From positions 1,057,487 through 1,121,486 of the forward strand of contig NZ_KK020676.1 of NCBI RefSeq assembly GCF_000307775.2: a stretch of 64,000 nt of DNA, written 5' to 3'. Below, piece by piece: positions 40,998-50,078 of this stretch (position 1 is its first letter; each line of letters begins with the position of its first letter). Under the pieces are notes generated by a model. The model worked only from the letters and a program-made list of their open reading frames with translations, searched no databases and was not told the DNA's origin. The translations under genes and the position numbers were made by a program. This stretch comes from Stutzerimonas stutzeri KOS6 (GTDB lineage Bacteria > Pseudomonadota > Gammaproteobacteria > Pseudomonadales > Pseudomonadaceae).

Positions 40998-43900
40998 CAC
41001 AGCGTCGCCGGCAGCTTGAAGCCGCGCAGCAGCGCGAGGTCGAACGGATTCGGCGAGCGCTGCGCATGCAGCAGGTAGTTGGCGCGCAGGCCGCCGAGAT
41101 CGGCCTTGAGCATCAACACATCGCGGCCGCTGTGGTAGTCGACCTGCATCAGGTCGATCAGGCGGAACAGCGACCAGGGTCCGGTGTTCTTCTCGATACC
41201 GACGCGACGCCCGCCCAGTTCTTCCACCACCAGGCTGGTGCGCCCGTCGTCGGCTTCGGCCGGCCAGCGGAACGCGGTCTGCACGATCGGACCGTGGCGG
41301 TATTCCATCTGCTGGTTGCCGAAGCGGAAGTCGGCGCGACCGAGGCTCGAATCCAGCGAATAGGGCTCGAGCTTGAACAGAATCTGCGGCTCGTTGGGGT
41401 TCTCGGCGAAGAAGCTGCGGCGAATGGTCTGCGCCCGGCTCATCTGCGCGAGGAACGGCTCGGACAGTGGCAGGCCGCGCCCATCGACTCGGCGTAACTG
41501 GTACTGACCGGCGCTGCCACTGACGAAGGGCTTGAGGTAGCGCTCGAAGAAGCTGTCCGCCAGGCCCTGGGCCTTGAAGAATTCGCGGAAGTCGGCGAGG
41601 GCGACGTCGCTGGCGCTGTGGGCGCTGAACGGATAACGCTCGCGCAGCGCACCGCGGTAGCTGGCATAGAGCTCGTTGCGATAGCGCTGGTTGAGATAAT
41701 GATAGGCATCGCTGAGCACCAGCGACCAGCTGTCCTCGGCCAGCAGGCCAAGCCACTGGCCGACCGGCTGCGGCAGGCGGGCAGCGCTGTTGCGCAGTTG
41801 GTTGATGGCGTCGCGCTGACCCCCCATGCGTGCCTTGGCCATCTCGAATGCGGCCTGTTCCGGTGCGCTGGCGTGGACCAGCGAGACCAGCTGCAATTGC
41901 AGGGCGTCGAGTGCCTGCAGGCTTGCCGTCAGCTCGGGACCAGCCGCGCCGTTTTCGTCGAGCAGCTGGTGCAGCGGCGCAAAACGGCGTTCGAGGGTCT
42001 TGCGTGCGGTGTCCGGTACGTTTTTCAGCAGCGCGGCCTGGGCCTGCTCCGCTGCCGCGGTGGCCAGCTTGGCAGCCTTGGCAAGCTTGCCGCCGTCGTT
42101 CTGGGCGGCATCGGCCAGTTCGCCGGCCTCCAAAGTCGCGTCGGCGAGGCCGGCGAAGCGGGTGTTTTCGCGCACCGCCAGCAGCAGTTGCAGCAGCGGC
42201 GAGCTGGCAGCGGTGAGCCCGGCGAGCTGCACGGCACCCTGAGCCACACTACCGGCCGGGAGGACGTTCAACTGGGCGATCGCCTCGCTCCAGTGTGCGG
42301 CGTAGTCGCGGAAGTACAGCTGTTCCATTTCCGCCAGCAGGCGGCTCAGGTCCTTGGCGCTAAGGCTGTCGCCTTCGCCCAGCACCCAGTTGTCGCGCAG
42401 GATCTCGCTGACCAGCTCGGCGCCCTGGGCGACGAACAGCTTCTGATAGCCGCGCTGGGTGTAGAAGCCGGGAATTGCATAGTCGCCACCGACGAACAGG
42501 GATGCCTGCGGGCCGAGCTGCATGTTCAGTCGATAGCCGGGAAGGTTGCGCGCCTGATCGCGCAGCATGCGGTACACCACGGCCGCCAGCGATTCGCTGC
42601 GCAACTGGGCACGGGCCTTGGCCACCAGGTTGTCGTTCAGCTGATACGGCGCGAACGACTCCTCCAGCAGGCGGGCAAAATGGGTGTTCAGGCCTTGCTG
42701 GGCAACCACGTTGCCGCTATGACGCAGCGACCAGTCGGCGGCCAGCCAGTCCTTGAGGAAGGCTGCATCACGGCGCTCGGCAAGGTTCAGCATGAGGTAC
42801 GCGCGCAGGCTGCCGAGCAGCTGTTCGCGGTCATTCAGGTTGGCGCGAATCTGCGCTTCCAACTGACGACCGACCCGTGGCAGCAGCAGCGTTTCCAGAT
42901 CGCGGCGGTAGGCGTCGTGCAATGTCGGGTCGACCGCCTCACCCTGATACAGGCCACCACGGCGTAGCCAGGACACATCATCCCTGGGCGGAAATACCTG
43001 AGTTGCCGCGTAGCTGCCATCGAGCACCTCGAGGGTGCGCAGTGCTTCGTCTTCTGCCTCGATGGCCTTGCGTTCACCGCCCAGCGTCTGGGCGATGCCG
43101 CGCAGCTGTTCGAGGCGCTCGTGGTTGCTGGAGAAGTTCAGTGCCCAGGCGCCGCCGAACAGCACCAGGCAACCGAAGGCGCCCGCATAAAGCGCGCGCT
43201 GGCCCCAGCCGATGCGGCGGACTTCGCGCTGATCGAGGCCCGCCAGCTCGGCTTCGGGGAAGATCACCCGGCTGAGCAACTGATTGATGAAACGCGCGCG
43301 GCCGCTGCGGTAGGTCGGCAGTGCGCTGCTGGCCAGGCCGAGCTGGCGGCCGATGCCGGCGGTGAGTGGGTCGAGACCTTCGCGCAGCTGCGGCGCGCTG
43401 GTCAGGTAGAAACCACGCAACTGGCTGGCACGCTGGTAGCGGTTGCCGGCGAAGGCCAGTTCGATGAACAGGCTCAGGCGCTCGCCGATCTGCCCCAGCT
43501 GATGCGGGAAGTCGAGGATACGACCGCGGCGCTGCGTATCCCGCTCCTGGTGCATGCGCATGATCACCTGGCTGTTCAGCCGGCGCAGCAGTTCCTCGAA
43601 TTCCTGGCGCACCACCTGCGCGTCGCTGCCGTCCTGCTCCTTGCGGAAGCTGGCGCCGAGCACCTGATCGCTTTCCTCGCGGGACAGCTGATCGAAGAAC
43701 TCGTCGAAACCGAGAATCCGATCGGCCTTGCTCAGCACCAGGTAGACCGGCACGTCCACGTTCAGACGCTGATGGATCTCGTGCAGGCGCTGACGAGCCT
43801 GACGGGCAAGACTCTCCAGCTCCAGTTCATTGCCGCCTAGCAGCTGATCCACCGGCAGGTTGACCAGTACGCCGTTGAGCGGTCGGGCACGGCGCCTGCG

Positions 43901-44536
43901 CAGCAGGCCGAGCAGGGTGTCCCAGGCGCTACCGTCGACGGTGGCGTCGGGCTGCGTCAGATAGCGGCCGGTGGTGTCGATCAGCACGGCGTGATCGGCG
44001 AAGTACCAGTCGGCGTAGCGGGTACCGGAAACATCCTTGGTCAGGCGCTGCTGCTCGCTGCGGTTGAGCGGGAAATCCAGGCCCGAGAAATCCAGCAGGC
44101 TGGTCTTGCCGCTGCCCTGCGGGCCGATCAGCAGGTACCAGGGCAGCTCGCTGCGCCATTTCTCGCTGCGCCCGCGATAGAGGCTGGAGGTTTTCAGGGT
44201 GCGCAGCGCCTGCCTGAAGCGATGGCGCAGCTCCTGTTGCTCCTCGCCGATCAGGCCGTCGCGGCGCAGTTGTTCCTGAACGTCCTGGTCTTCGGCGTCG
44301 CGCTTCTTGCGCGCGCTGGCGCGCCAGCTGGCGAAGACCATGGCCAGGCCCCAGCCGAGAAACAGCACGCTGATGCTCAGCAGGCGACTGCTGGATGACT
44401 CCCAGAAGCGCTGGTCATTCACCGCCAACAGCGGCCCGACGAACCACACCAGAACCGCCAGCAGCAGGACCAGCAGCAGGCTCCAGACCCAGGTTCGGCG
44501 CAGCACGGCGCCGAGTTTGCCGAAGAACGTCTTCAT
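40997..44536 (-). CDS. tssM: T6SS membrane-complex protein TssM (IcmF)
   Basis: A 1179-residue inner-membrane protein. Two N-terminal spans (about 15-38 and 51-70), an NTPase-like cytoplasmic domain with Walker A GPQGSGKT (138-145) and a third span near 440 precede the large periplasmic domain. The periplasmic end (DUF1215/IcmF C-terminal region) meets TssJ. With TssL and TssJ it anchors the apparatus to the envelope. The Walker A is intact, so ATP binding is possible. Confidence 0.95.
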   Translation of the reverse strand: MKTFFGKLGAVLRRTWVWSLLLVLLLAVLVWFVGPLLAVNDQRFWESSSSRLLSISVLFLGWGLAMVFASWRASARKKRDAEDQDVQEQLRRDGLIGEEQQELRHRFRQALRTLKTSSLYRGRSEKWRSELPWYLLIGPQGSGKTSLLDFSGLDFPLNRSEQQRLTKDVSGTRYADWYFADHAVLIDTTGRYLTQPDATVDGSAWDTLLGLLRRRRARPLNGVLVNLPVDQLLGGNELELESLARQARQRLHEIHQRLNVDVPVYLVLSKADRILGFDEFFDQLSREESDQVLGASFRKEQDGSDAQVVRQEFEELLRRLNSQVIMRMHQERDTQRRGRILDFPHQLGQIGERLSLFIELAFAGNRYQRASQLRGFYLTSAPQLREGLDPLTAGIGRQLGLASSALPTYRSGRARFINQLLSRVIFPEAELAGLDQREVRRIGWGQRALYAGAFGCLVLFGGAWALNFSSNHERLEQLRGIAQTLGGERKAIEAEDEALRTLEVLDGSYAATQVFPPRDDVSWLRRGGLYQGEAVDPTLHDAYRRDLETLLLPRVGRQLEAQIRANLNDREQLLGSLRAYLMLNLAERRDAAFLKDWLAADWSLRHSGNVVAQQGLNTHFARLLEESFAPYQLNDNLVAKARAQLRSESLAAVVYRMLRDQARNLPGYRLNMQLGPQASLFVGGDYAIPGFYTQRGYQKLFVAQGAELVSEILRDNWVLGEGDSLSAKDLSRLLAEMEQLYFRDYAAHWSEAIAQLNVLPAGSVAQGAVQLAGLTAASSPLLQLLLAVRENTRFAGLADATLEAGELADAAQNDGGKLAKAAKLATAAAEQAQAALLKNVPDTARKTLERRFAPLHQLLDENGAAGPELTASLQALDALQLQLVSLVHASAPEQAAFEMAKARMGGQRDAINQLRNSAARLPQPVGQWLGLLAEDSWSLVLSDAYHYLNQRYRNELYASYRGALRERYPFSAHSASDVALADFREFFKAQGLADSFFERYLKPFVSGSAGQYQLRRVDGRGLPLSEPFLAQMSRAQTIRRSFFAENPNEPQILFKLEPYSLDSSLGRADFRFGNQQMEYRHGPIVQTAFRWPAEADDGRTSLVVEELGGRRVGIEKNTGPWSLFRLIDLMQVDYHSGRDVLMLKADLGGLRANYLLHAQRSPNPFDLALLRGFKLPATL

Positions 44537-44537
44537 C

Positions 44538-45419
44538 TCATTTCATCCCTGACAAGGTGGAGTCGCCGGCATCCATGTCCAGCGAGCGATAGGGTTGCAG
44601 CACGCTCTCGCGTTGTTCGCCCAGCACCCAGGCGAAACCGCCGTAGATCACCCCGAGGCACATCAGGGTAAACAGCGCGACCATCCACCAGGGCACGATG
44701 CGCACCAGGCGCCGGCGGGTGTCCTTCAGGCCCTCCCAGTGCGGCGACAGCTCGCGCGGTATGTCGCCGCGCATCTGGCGGATCTGCCGGTAGAGGCTGT
44801 CGCGTACCGCTTCCAGTTCGAGCATGCCGCGCGGCAGCACGCGGTACTTGCCCTCGAAACCGAGCGACAGGCAGAGGTACATCAGCTCCAGCATCGGCAG
44901 GTGCTTGACCGGGTTGCGCGACAACCGCTCGAGCAGCTGGAAGAACTTCTCACCACCGAAGGTCTCGTTGTGGAAGGAGGACAGCAGGCTCATCTGCGAC
45001 CACTCGCTCTCGTTGCCCCAGGGCGTGGTCACCACGGCTTCATCGAGCACGGTGCAGAGCACGTAGCGCGCCGCCATCACCTGGCTGCTCTCGGCGCCGT
45101 CATGCAGCGAGCGGTGCTCGAACAGCTTGATCGCGCTGCTCAAGTGATCATGCAGGACCTGCAAGTCTTCGCTTTCCAGGCGGTGCTTGAAGCGCACTAC
45201 TTCCGAGAGCAGCGGCGAAGCGGCCGCCACCAGCGGGTTGAGGCTGATGTTGAAAGTCTCCGCCGGGCGCAGGCGCGCGGCGTAGATCATCCGCTCCTCC
45301 AACTGCTCGAAACGCGGTGGGGTGTCGAAGTTGGTCAGCGGGCTCTGTGCGGGCGCCTCGCCAGCGCGGTTGACGATGACCGTGCGGTCGTCCTGTCCGT
45401 AATCCATTTCCTTGATCAT
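44538..45419 (-). CDS. tssL: T6SS membrane-complex protein TssL (DotU)
   Basis: A 293-residue protein with a cytoplasmic DotU domain (NPLVAAASPLLSEVVRFK ... YLCLSLGFEGKYR, the family signature) and one C-terminal span (MVALFTLMCLGVIYGGFAWVLG). There is no OmpA-like peptidoglycan-binding extension, so it is the short form. The start at MIKEMDYG is chosen because the next ATG has its purine-rich site too close. Confidence 0.94.
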   Translation of the reverse strand: MIKEMDYGQDDRTVIVNRAGEAPAQSPLTNFDTPPRFEQLEERMIYAARLRPAETFNISLNPLVAAASPLLSEVVRFKHRLESEDLQVLHDHLSSAIKLFEHRSLHDGAESSQVMAARYVLCTVLDEAVVTTPWGNESEWSQMSLLSSFHNETFGGEKFFQLLERLSRNPVKHLPMLELMYLCLSLGFEGKYRVLPRGMLELEAVRDSLYRQIRQMRGDIPRELSPHWEGLKDTRRRLVRIVPWWMVALFTLMCLGVIYGGFAWVLGEQRESVLQPYRSLDMDAGDSTLSGMK

Positions 45420-45424
45420 GTCGT

Positions 45425-46756
45425 TCAGTCCCTGACCGCCCAGAATTTCAGTTCGAGCCCGGCGAAGTCACCGGACACATGGAAGGCAAAGCCGCCGGAG
45501 CGCTCCAGCTGCGCCTGGTCCTCGGCGCTGAGCTCCAGGGCGAAATAGGTCTTGCCGGCATGGAAGGGGATCTGCCGCGGCGCCACCGGCAGCGGCTTGA
45601 GGCGGATGCCCGGCAGATGCAGGTTGACCAACTGGCGAATGCGCTCCACCGGACCTATCTTCAGGTGCGCCGGCAGGCGGGTACGCAGGGTCTCCGAATC
45701 GCATTGGGCGCTGGCAGCGAGCACGAAGGAGGCCGTGCCGAGCAACTTGTGATCGTGCAGCGGCGATACCTGGATGCCGTACTGGCGCTGCTGCAGCAGC
45801 AGTTCGATGGCGTGCTGCTCGAGTACCATCGACAGCACCTGGCGGATCGCGTCCATCAGCTTGCGGAAGCTCGCGCCCTGATCGCTGTGCTGGTAACGAC
45901 CGTCCAGGCGTGGACGCTTGCTCTCGCTGGAGAAGGTCGCCAGCTCGCCGAGCAGGCCAAGCAGGTCGCGGTAGATCTGCTCCGGATGCACCTGCTCCAC
46001 GCCCAGATAGTGGCGCAGCACCGGTTCGTGACGGTTGATCAGCTGCAGCATCATGAAGTCGCCGACCTCGGCACCACCGACCTTGCCGGTGGCGCTGATG
46101 CGCTCGGCGAGGGTGTCGCCACGGTGGGCGAGCATGCTGATCACTTCCTTCAGGCAGGACAGCAGATAGCCGGAAGCCTGGAAGTTGACGTAGCTGGGAA
46201 TGAACTCGGGGTCGAGGCTGATGACCCCGTCCGGCGTGGTGTCGAGCACCTCGCACAGCTGCAGTTTCACATAGGCCTGGTCGCTCTGCTGCTCGCCCAA
46301 GAGCAGGCGGAAATCCGGCAGCCCGGTGCTGACCTGGCTGGTGCTGCTGTCGCCGGCATTGGAGTCGGTGACGTCCAGTTCATGGGCGGTGTAGCGCGCC
46401 AGCACGTCCTTCTGCTCGGGACGGCGGGTTTCGATGTGGTTGCCGGTGACCAGTGGCAGCGCGAGGTATATCGGCGTGCTGCCGGTGTTCGGCGGGATGT
46501 CCAGAGCCAGTGGCTCGCGCTCGCTGCCCAGCTCGAACAGCGTACCGTCCGGCAGGATGCCGCTGGCCTGGCTGAGCACCAGCTTGCCCATGTTGAGGAA
46601 CTGGCGGTCGATCTCCAGGCTGAAGAAGCCCCAGGCGTAGCTGCCCAGCTTCTGGGTGCGCGCCTTGAGCTGGTGATCGTAGTAGCGATCGCTCTGCTGG
46701 AAGTGCTGCGGGCGCAGCAGCATGCCTTCCTGCCAGACAACCTTGTGCAGGCTCAT
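45425..46756 (-). CDS. tssK: T6SS baseplate connector TssK
   Basis: A 443-residue protein opening KVVWQEGMLLRPQHFQQSDRYYDHQL, the TssK hallmark. It trimerises and links baseplate to membrane complex. Full family length, so it is intact. It is the only baseplate component in this window; its partners TssE, F and G are absent here. Confidence 0.95.
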   Translation of the reverse strand: MSLHKVVWQEGMLLRPQHFQQSDRYYDHQLKARTQKLGSYAWGFFSLEIDRQFLNMGKLVLSQASGILPDGTLFELGSEREPLALDIPPNTGSTPIYLALPLVTGNHIETRRPEQKDVLARYTAHELDVTDSNAGDSSTSQVSTGLPDFRLLLGEQQSDQAYVKLQLCEVLDTTPDGVISLDPEFIPSYVNFQASGYLLSCLKEVISMLAHRGDTLAERISATGKVGGAEVGDFMMLQLINRHEPVLRHYLGVEQVHPEQIYRDLLGLLGELATFSSESKRPRLDGRYQHSDQGASFRKLMDAIRQVLSMVLEQHAIELLLQQRQYGIQVSPLHDHKLLGTASFVLAASAQCDSETLRTRLPAHLKIGPVERIRQLVNLHLPGIRLKPLPVAPRQIPFHAGKTYFALELSAEDQAQLERSGGFAFHVSGDFAGLELKFWAVRD

Positions 46757-46758
46757 GC

Positions 46759-47241
46759 TTACTTCCCTCCTTCGGCGAGCGGATCGAACAGCGCGATGCC
46801 GCGCTCATCCAGGCTCAGGGCGACGTGGGTGCGCCCCTGCGGCGGCAGTGCGATGACATAGCGCCAGCGAGCTTCCGGCAGGTCACGGTAGGCGGCCAGC
46901 ACGCCGACATAGCGGCTGCCCTCCTGCACCGAGAGCTTCAGCTCGCGGCTCTCGCCCGGGCGCAGTTCCAGTTCCTCGGAGGTCACCAGGTCCGGCGCCA
47001 GGGCTTCCCTGGGGCGCTGGTAGAGGGCGAAGAAGTCGCCGTTCTCGAACGCCACCGGGTGCTTGAGCTCCAGCAGGCGCAGCACGATCGGCGACGGCCG
47101 GCCGTTGAGATCGGGGTTGAGGCGGTCGCTGCCGTACAGTTCGAGGTCGAGCTTGGTCAGCTTGGAGTACGGCGACAGTGCCGAGCAGCCGCCCAGCACG
47201 AGCAGCGAGGCCAGCATGGCCAGGGTGATGCGACGAGGCAT
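46759..47241 (-). CDS. tssJ: T6SS outer-membrane lipoprotein TssJ
   Basis: A 160-residue lipoprotein with lipobox LVLGGC (C19). The mature part is a transthyretin-like beta sandwich (KLDLELYGSDRLNPDLNGRPSPIVLRLLEL, family landmark). It binds the TssM periplasmic end. Two bases separate it from tssK. Confidence 0.93.
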   Translation of the reverse strand: MPRRITLAMLASLLVLGGCSALSPYSKLTKLDLELYGSDRLNPDLNGRPSPIVLRLLELKHPVAFENGDFFALYQRPREALAPDLVTSEELELRPGESRELKLSVQEGSRYVGVLAAYRDLPEARWRYVIALPPQGRTHVALSLDERGIALFDPLAEGGK

Positions 47242-47245
47242 GGGA

Positions 47246-48442
47246 TCATCCTTGATGGGTTGAATCGAGCGTGGCGATCAGGCGCACCTGCTCCTCATAG
47301 GTCTTGGCGAAGTCGCGGGCGAACAGTCGCTCGCTCCAGTCGGCGTCCTGGCCGAGGCTGTGATGCAGACGGCGATAGGCGCGCCAGCGACTGCCGGCAG
47401 TAGCGATCAGCGGCTTGCGGCCTTCGCGCTCGAAACGCAGCGCCAGCTGTTCTGGTGCCAGCTGCTCGAACATCGCGTGGATGGCCGCGCGACTGGCCGC
47501 CAGCAGTGCCACCTGATGCGCCTGCAGATCGCGGAAAGCGCGGCCGAGGGCCTGTTCGGCCGATAGCTGGCCGGGCTTGCTGCCGCGCAGCAGGGCGTTC
47601 AGCGCCTCGCTGCTGTCGGCGCTGTGCTTGAGCGGGTTGTTGCCGGCGCTCTGCACGGTGGTCAGCGCCAGGCGCAGCTCGTTCTTCAGCTCGCTGCGGG
47701 TGCGCAGGCTCTGCTGCAGGCCGCCGACACTCTGCTTGAGCAGGCGGGCGGCATTCAGCGCCAAGGCCTGGCGCTGTTCCTCGTCGAGATCGTCGAGATC
47801 GATGCCCAATGCCTCGCCGAAACGTGCCCAGAATCCCTGCGGCAATCGTTCGGGCTCGGCTTCGCGCTTGGCTTCCGGTGCTGCCTGCGGCATGACCAGC
47901 TCCGGCAACGGCAGGCTTTCCATGTCGATGCGTGCGTAGTCGCGCTGCTGGGCCTGGCGTTGTGGCGCGACCAGCGCCAGGTCGAGGTCGTCGACTTCGG
48001 CATAGATGCGCTCCTGCTGATCCATGGCGACCAGCGGATCGAGGTCGAGAAAAGCGTCGTCGGGGATGATGCTGCCGGCCGGTTGCGGGCGGCCGGTGTC
48101 GCCTTCGAACAGCGCCGGGTCCTGGATCAACCGGGCGCGGATCTCGAAGTCGCCCAGGCAATAGACGCTGCCGTGCTCGATACGTTGCGGCTGGCCCTTG
48201 GCCAGGCTGGCACCGCTGTCCTTGAGCTGGATGCCGTTGCTGCTGGTATCGGTGAGGAAGAAGGCCCCGTCGCGATAGCTGATCACCGCGTGGCGGCCGG
48301 AGAGAACACGCTTGCGATCCGGGATTACCCAGTCGCAGCCCTCTGCGCGGCCAATCACGCCGCCGGCCTGCTTGAAGGTTTTGCTGGTCAGCAGCCCCGG
48401 CACGAATTGCTGGGCGCCCACCATATCGAGGACCAGTTCCAT
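47246..48442 (-). CDS. tagH: T6SS FHA-domain protein TagH (Fha)
   Basis: A 398-residue protein from MELVLDMVGAQQ; AGGAG lies 10 bases before this ATG, and a GTG eight codons earlier is less likely. The FHA domain (about 10-95) has GRAEGCDWVIPDRKRVLSGRHAVI and TSSNGI, so the phosphothreonine-binding residues are kept. The C-terminal ~200 residues are the conserved TagH helical domain. It is the expected substrate/reader of the Stk1/Stp1 switch. Confidence 0.91.
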   Translation of the reverse strand: MELVLDMVGAQQFVPGLLTSKTFKQAGGVIGRAEGCDWVIPDRKRVLSGRHAVISYRDGAFFLTDTSSNGIQLKDSGASLAKGQPQRIEHGSVYCLGDFEIRARLIQDPALFEGDTGRPQPAGSIIPDDAFLDLDPLVAMDQQERIYAEVDDLDLALVAPQRQAQQRDYARIDMESLPLPELVMPQAAPEAKREAEPERLPQGFWARFGEALGIDLDDLDEEQRQALALNAARLLKQSVGGLQQSLRTRSELKNELRLALTTVQSAGNNPLKHSADSSEALNALLRGSKPGQLSAEQALGRAFRDLQAHQVALLAASRAAIHAMFEQLAPEQLALRFEREGRKPLIATAGSRWRAYRRLHHSLGQDADWSERLFARDFAKTYEEQVRLIATLDSTHQG

Positions 48443-48462
48443 GGTCGTGTCGCTCCTTGCGG

Positions 48463-48597
48463 TCACTGGCCGCGATTCAAGGCTTGCGGATCGCCCAGCG
48501 GGCGATAGTGGTCGTCGTCGAATGTGTAGTTGCCGGTGCAGCCCGCGAGCAGGGCGGCGGCGATGAGCGAAACGAGGGCGTAATAGCGCACGAGCAC
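48463..48597 (-). CDS. Small T6SS-linked lipoprotein (OrfX position)
   Basis: A 44-residue protein with a GTG start at 48597, set by GGAGG 7 bases upstream; the earlier ATG lacks a ribosome site. The signal ends in lipobox LLAGC (C20), leaving a mature 25-residue tail TGNYTFDDDHYRPLGDPQ.. rich in acidic and polar residues. It lies 20 bases before tagH. P. aeruginosa has a small gene, orfX, in the same position of its H2 locus; I infer equivalence from position. Function unknown. Confidence 0.72.
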   Translation of the reverse strand: MLVRYYALVSLIAAALLAGCTGNYTFDDDHYRPLGDPQALNRGQ

Positions 48598-48965
48598 GCG
48601 ATTTCCTCCTTGAAGTCGTGTGTGGGGCAAGGCGCGCATGGTGCGGCCTGGTCGGCGCATTGAAGTTCAGTTATCCCGCGGGCTCGGTGATCGGGTTCAC
48701 AGAACACCCGACGGATGCATCTAAAACGAGCGTGAGGTCAGGTTGATGCGGTTCGGTGCGGCGCCGCCGGCCTGCGTCGGCACCGGTTGCATTGCCCTTT
48801 TGTGGGGCGGCTAAGTCTCGTAATGCAACAGTGTGGAGCGCGACGGGGGCTGAATTCGTTCGAGAAACGACGATTTTTCTTGCGCCAAAGGCTGGCATAT
48901 ATCCTGCTTGGAGTCATGTATACAAGCTTGAATATAACTATGTATACCTCTAAGGACTTCTGCAT
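48598..48965. other. Divergent promoter region, T6SS half-locus versus BMP/formamidase operon
   Basis: 368 bases without a gene. The left side must drive the small lipoprotein and T6SS genes on the - strand; I found no sigma-54 match there with correct GG-N10-GC spacing. The right side, from about 48860, is AT-rich and holds the TGTATAC boxes and a -10-like TATAAC (48933-48938). Reading frames crossing this gap are not credible. Confidence 0.6.
48917..48948 (+). promoter_or_regulatory. Paired TGTATAC operator-like boxes before the BMP/formamidase operon
   Basis: TGTATACA (48917-48924, a perfect palindrome) and TGTATACC (48941-48948) lie 24 bases apart, flanking the -10-like TATAAC (48933-48938). 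TNGTNNNACNA-type palindromes are the usual targets of FCD-type GntR regulators, and one is encoded at the end of this operon. Bound here it would cover the promoter and start site, consistent with repression relieved by substrate. Confidence 0.6.
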
Positions 48966-50075
48966 ATGTCGGACTTTAATCGTCGTAACTTCCTCAAGCT
49001 GGCTGGGCTTATCGGCGTTACCGCCGCGATGCCTTTCAGCACATCCCGCGCAGCAGATAAGCCCCTGGTCGTTGGCTTCGTTTATGTAGGGGCTAGGGAT
49101 GACTTCGGTTACAACCAGGCACACGCTGAAGCTGCGCGCATCATTCGCAGCATGCCCAACGTCAAGGTCATCGAAGAAGAGAACGTACCGGAAACCTCCG
49201 CAGTGCAGCAGGCGATGGAAGCGATGATCCGTCAGGATGGCGCGGAGCTGATCTTCGCCACCTCCTTCGGCTACTTCGATCCCCACGTTCTACGCGTGGC
49301 CCAGCGCTACCCCGATGTGCGTTTCGCGCACTGTGGTGGCCTGTGGGACGAGAGCAAGCATCCGAAGAATGTCGGCAGCTTCTTTGGCTATATCGATGAG
49401 GGCCAGTACCTCAATGGTGTGGTCGCCGGCCACATGAGCAAAACCAAGCGCATCGGCTTTATCGCGGCCAAACCGGTTGCCCAGGTGCTGCGCAATATCA
49501 ACGCGTTCACCCTGGGTGCGCGCTCGGTTGATCCGGAGATCACCACCACCGTGATCTTCACTGGCGACTGGTCGCTGCCGGTACGCGAAGCTGAAGCAGC
49601 CAACGGACTGATCGACCAGGGTTGCGACGTGCTGACCTGCCACGTGGATGGCCCCAAGGTCATCGTTGAAACAGCCGAGCGTCGCGGTGTGATGAGCTGC
49701 GGTTACCACGCCAGCCAGGCGGCTCTGGCCCCCATCGGTTACCTGACGGGTGCCGAATGGAACTGGGAAACCCCATACCGGGCACACGTCGAAGCGGCCC
49801 AGAAGGGTCAGACCATGAACAACTTCCTGCGCGGTGGCCTGGCCGAAGGGTTCGTCAAGACCTCGGCCTACGGCGCAAATGTCAGTGCTGCGGCCCGTGA
49901 GCAGGCGGACCGGATCAAGGCGTCGATGATCGCTGGCGAGTTCACCCTGTTCAAGGGACCGCTGAACGACAACAAGGGCAACGTGGTGCTGGCCGCTGGC
50001 GAGTCGCTGGGGCAGACCGACGTGGTGCTGGAGCAGATGAACTACCTCGTCGAAGGCGTGCGCGGCGATATCTGA
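48966..50075 (+). CDS. BMP-family ABC transporter substrate-binding protein, Tat-type signal
   Basis: A 369-residue binding protein of the BmpA/Med family (PF02608 type). Its signal carries twin arginines, NRRNFLKLAGLIG, so it is probably exported folded by Tat or becomes a Tat substrate. Blocks such as GFVYVGARDDFGYNQAHAEAA and FGYIDEGQYLNGVVAGHMSK are family landmarks. AAGGA lies 9 bases upstream. BMP proteins bind nucleosides, purines or related amides; the ligand here is unknown but should be the substrate of the enzymes in this operon. Confidence 0.88.
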   Translation: MSDFNRRNFLKLAGLIGVTAAMPFSTSRAADKPLVVGFVYVGARDDFGYNQAHAEAARIIRSMPNVKVIEEENVPETSAVQQAMEAMIRQDGAELIFATSFGYFDPHVLRVAQRYPDVRFAHCGGLWDESKHPKNVGSFFGYIDEGQYLNGVVAGHMSKTKRIGFIAAKPVAQVLRNINAFTLGARSVDPEITTTVIFTGDWSLPVREAEAANGLIDQGCDVLTCHVDGPKVIVETAERRGVMSCGYHASQAALAPIGYLTGAEWNWETPYRAHVEAAQKGQTMNNFLRGGLAEGFVKTSAYGANVSAAAREQADRIKASMIAGEFTLFKGPLNDNKGNVVLAAGESLGQTDVVLEQMNYLVEGVRGDI

Positions 50076-50078
50076 TCC

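Noticed and set aside
48773..48786. Sigma-54-like CGGCACCGGTTGC on the + strand
   Set aside because: Only 8 bases separate GG and GC instead of 10, so it cannot be an RpoN promoter.
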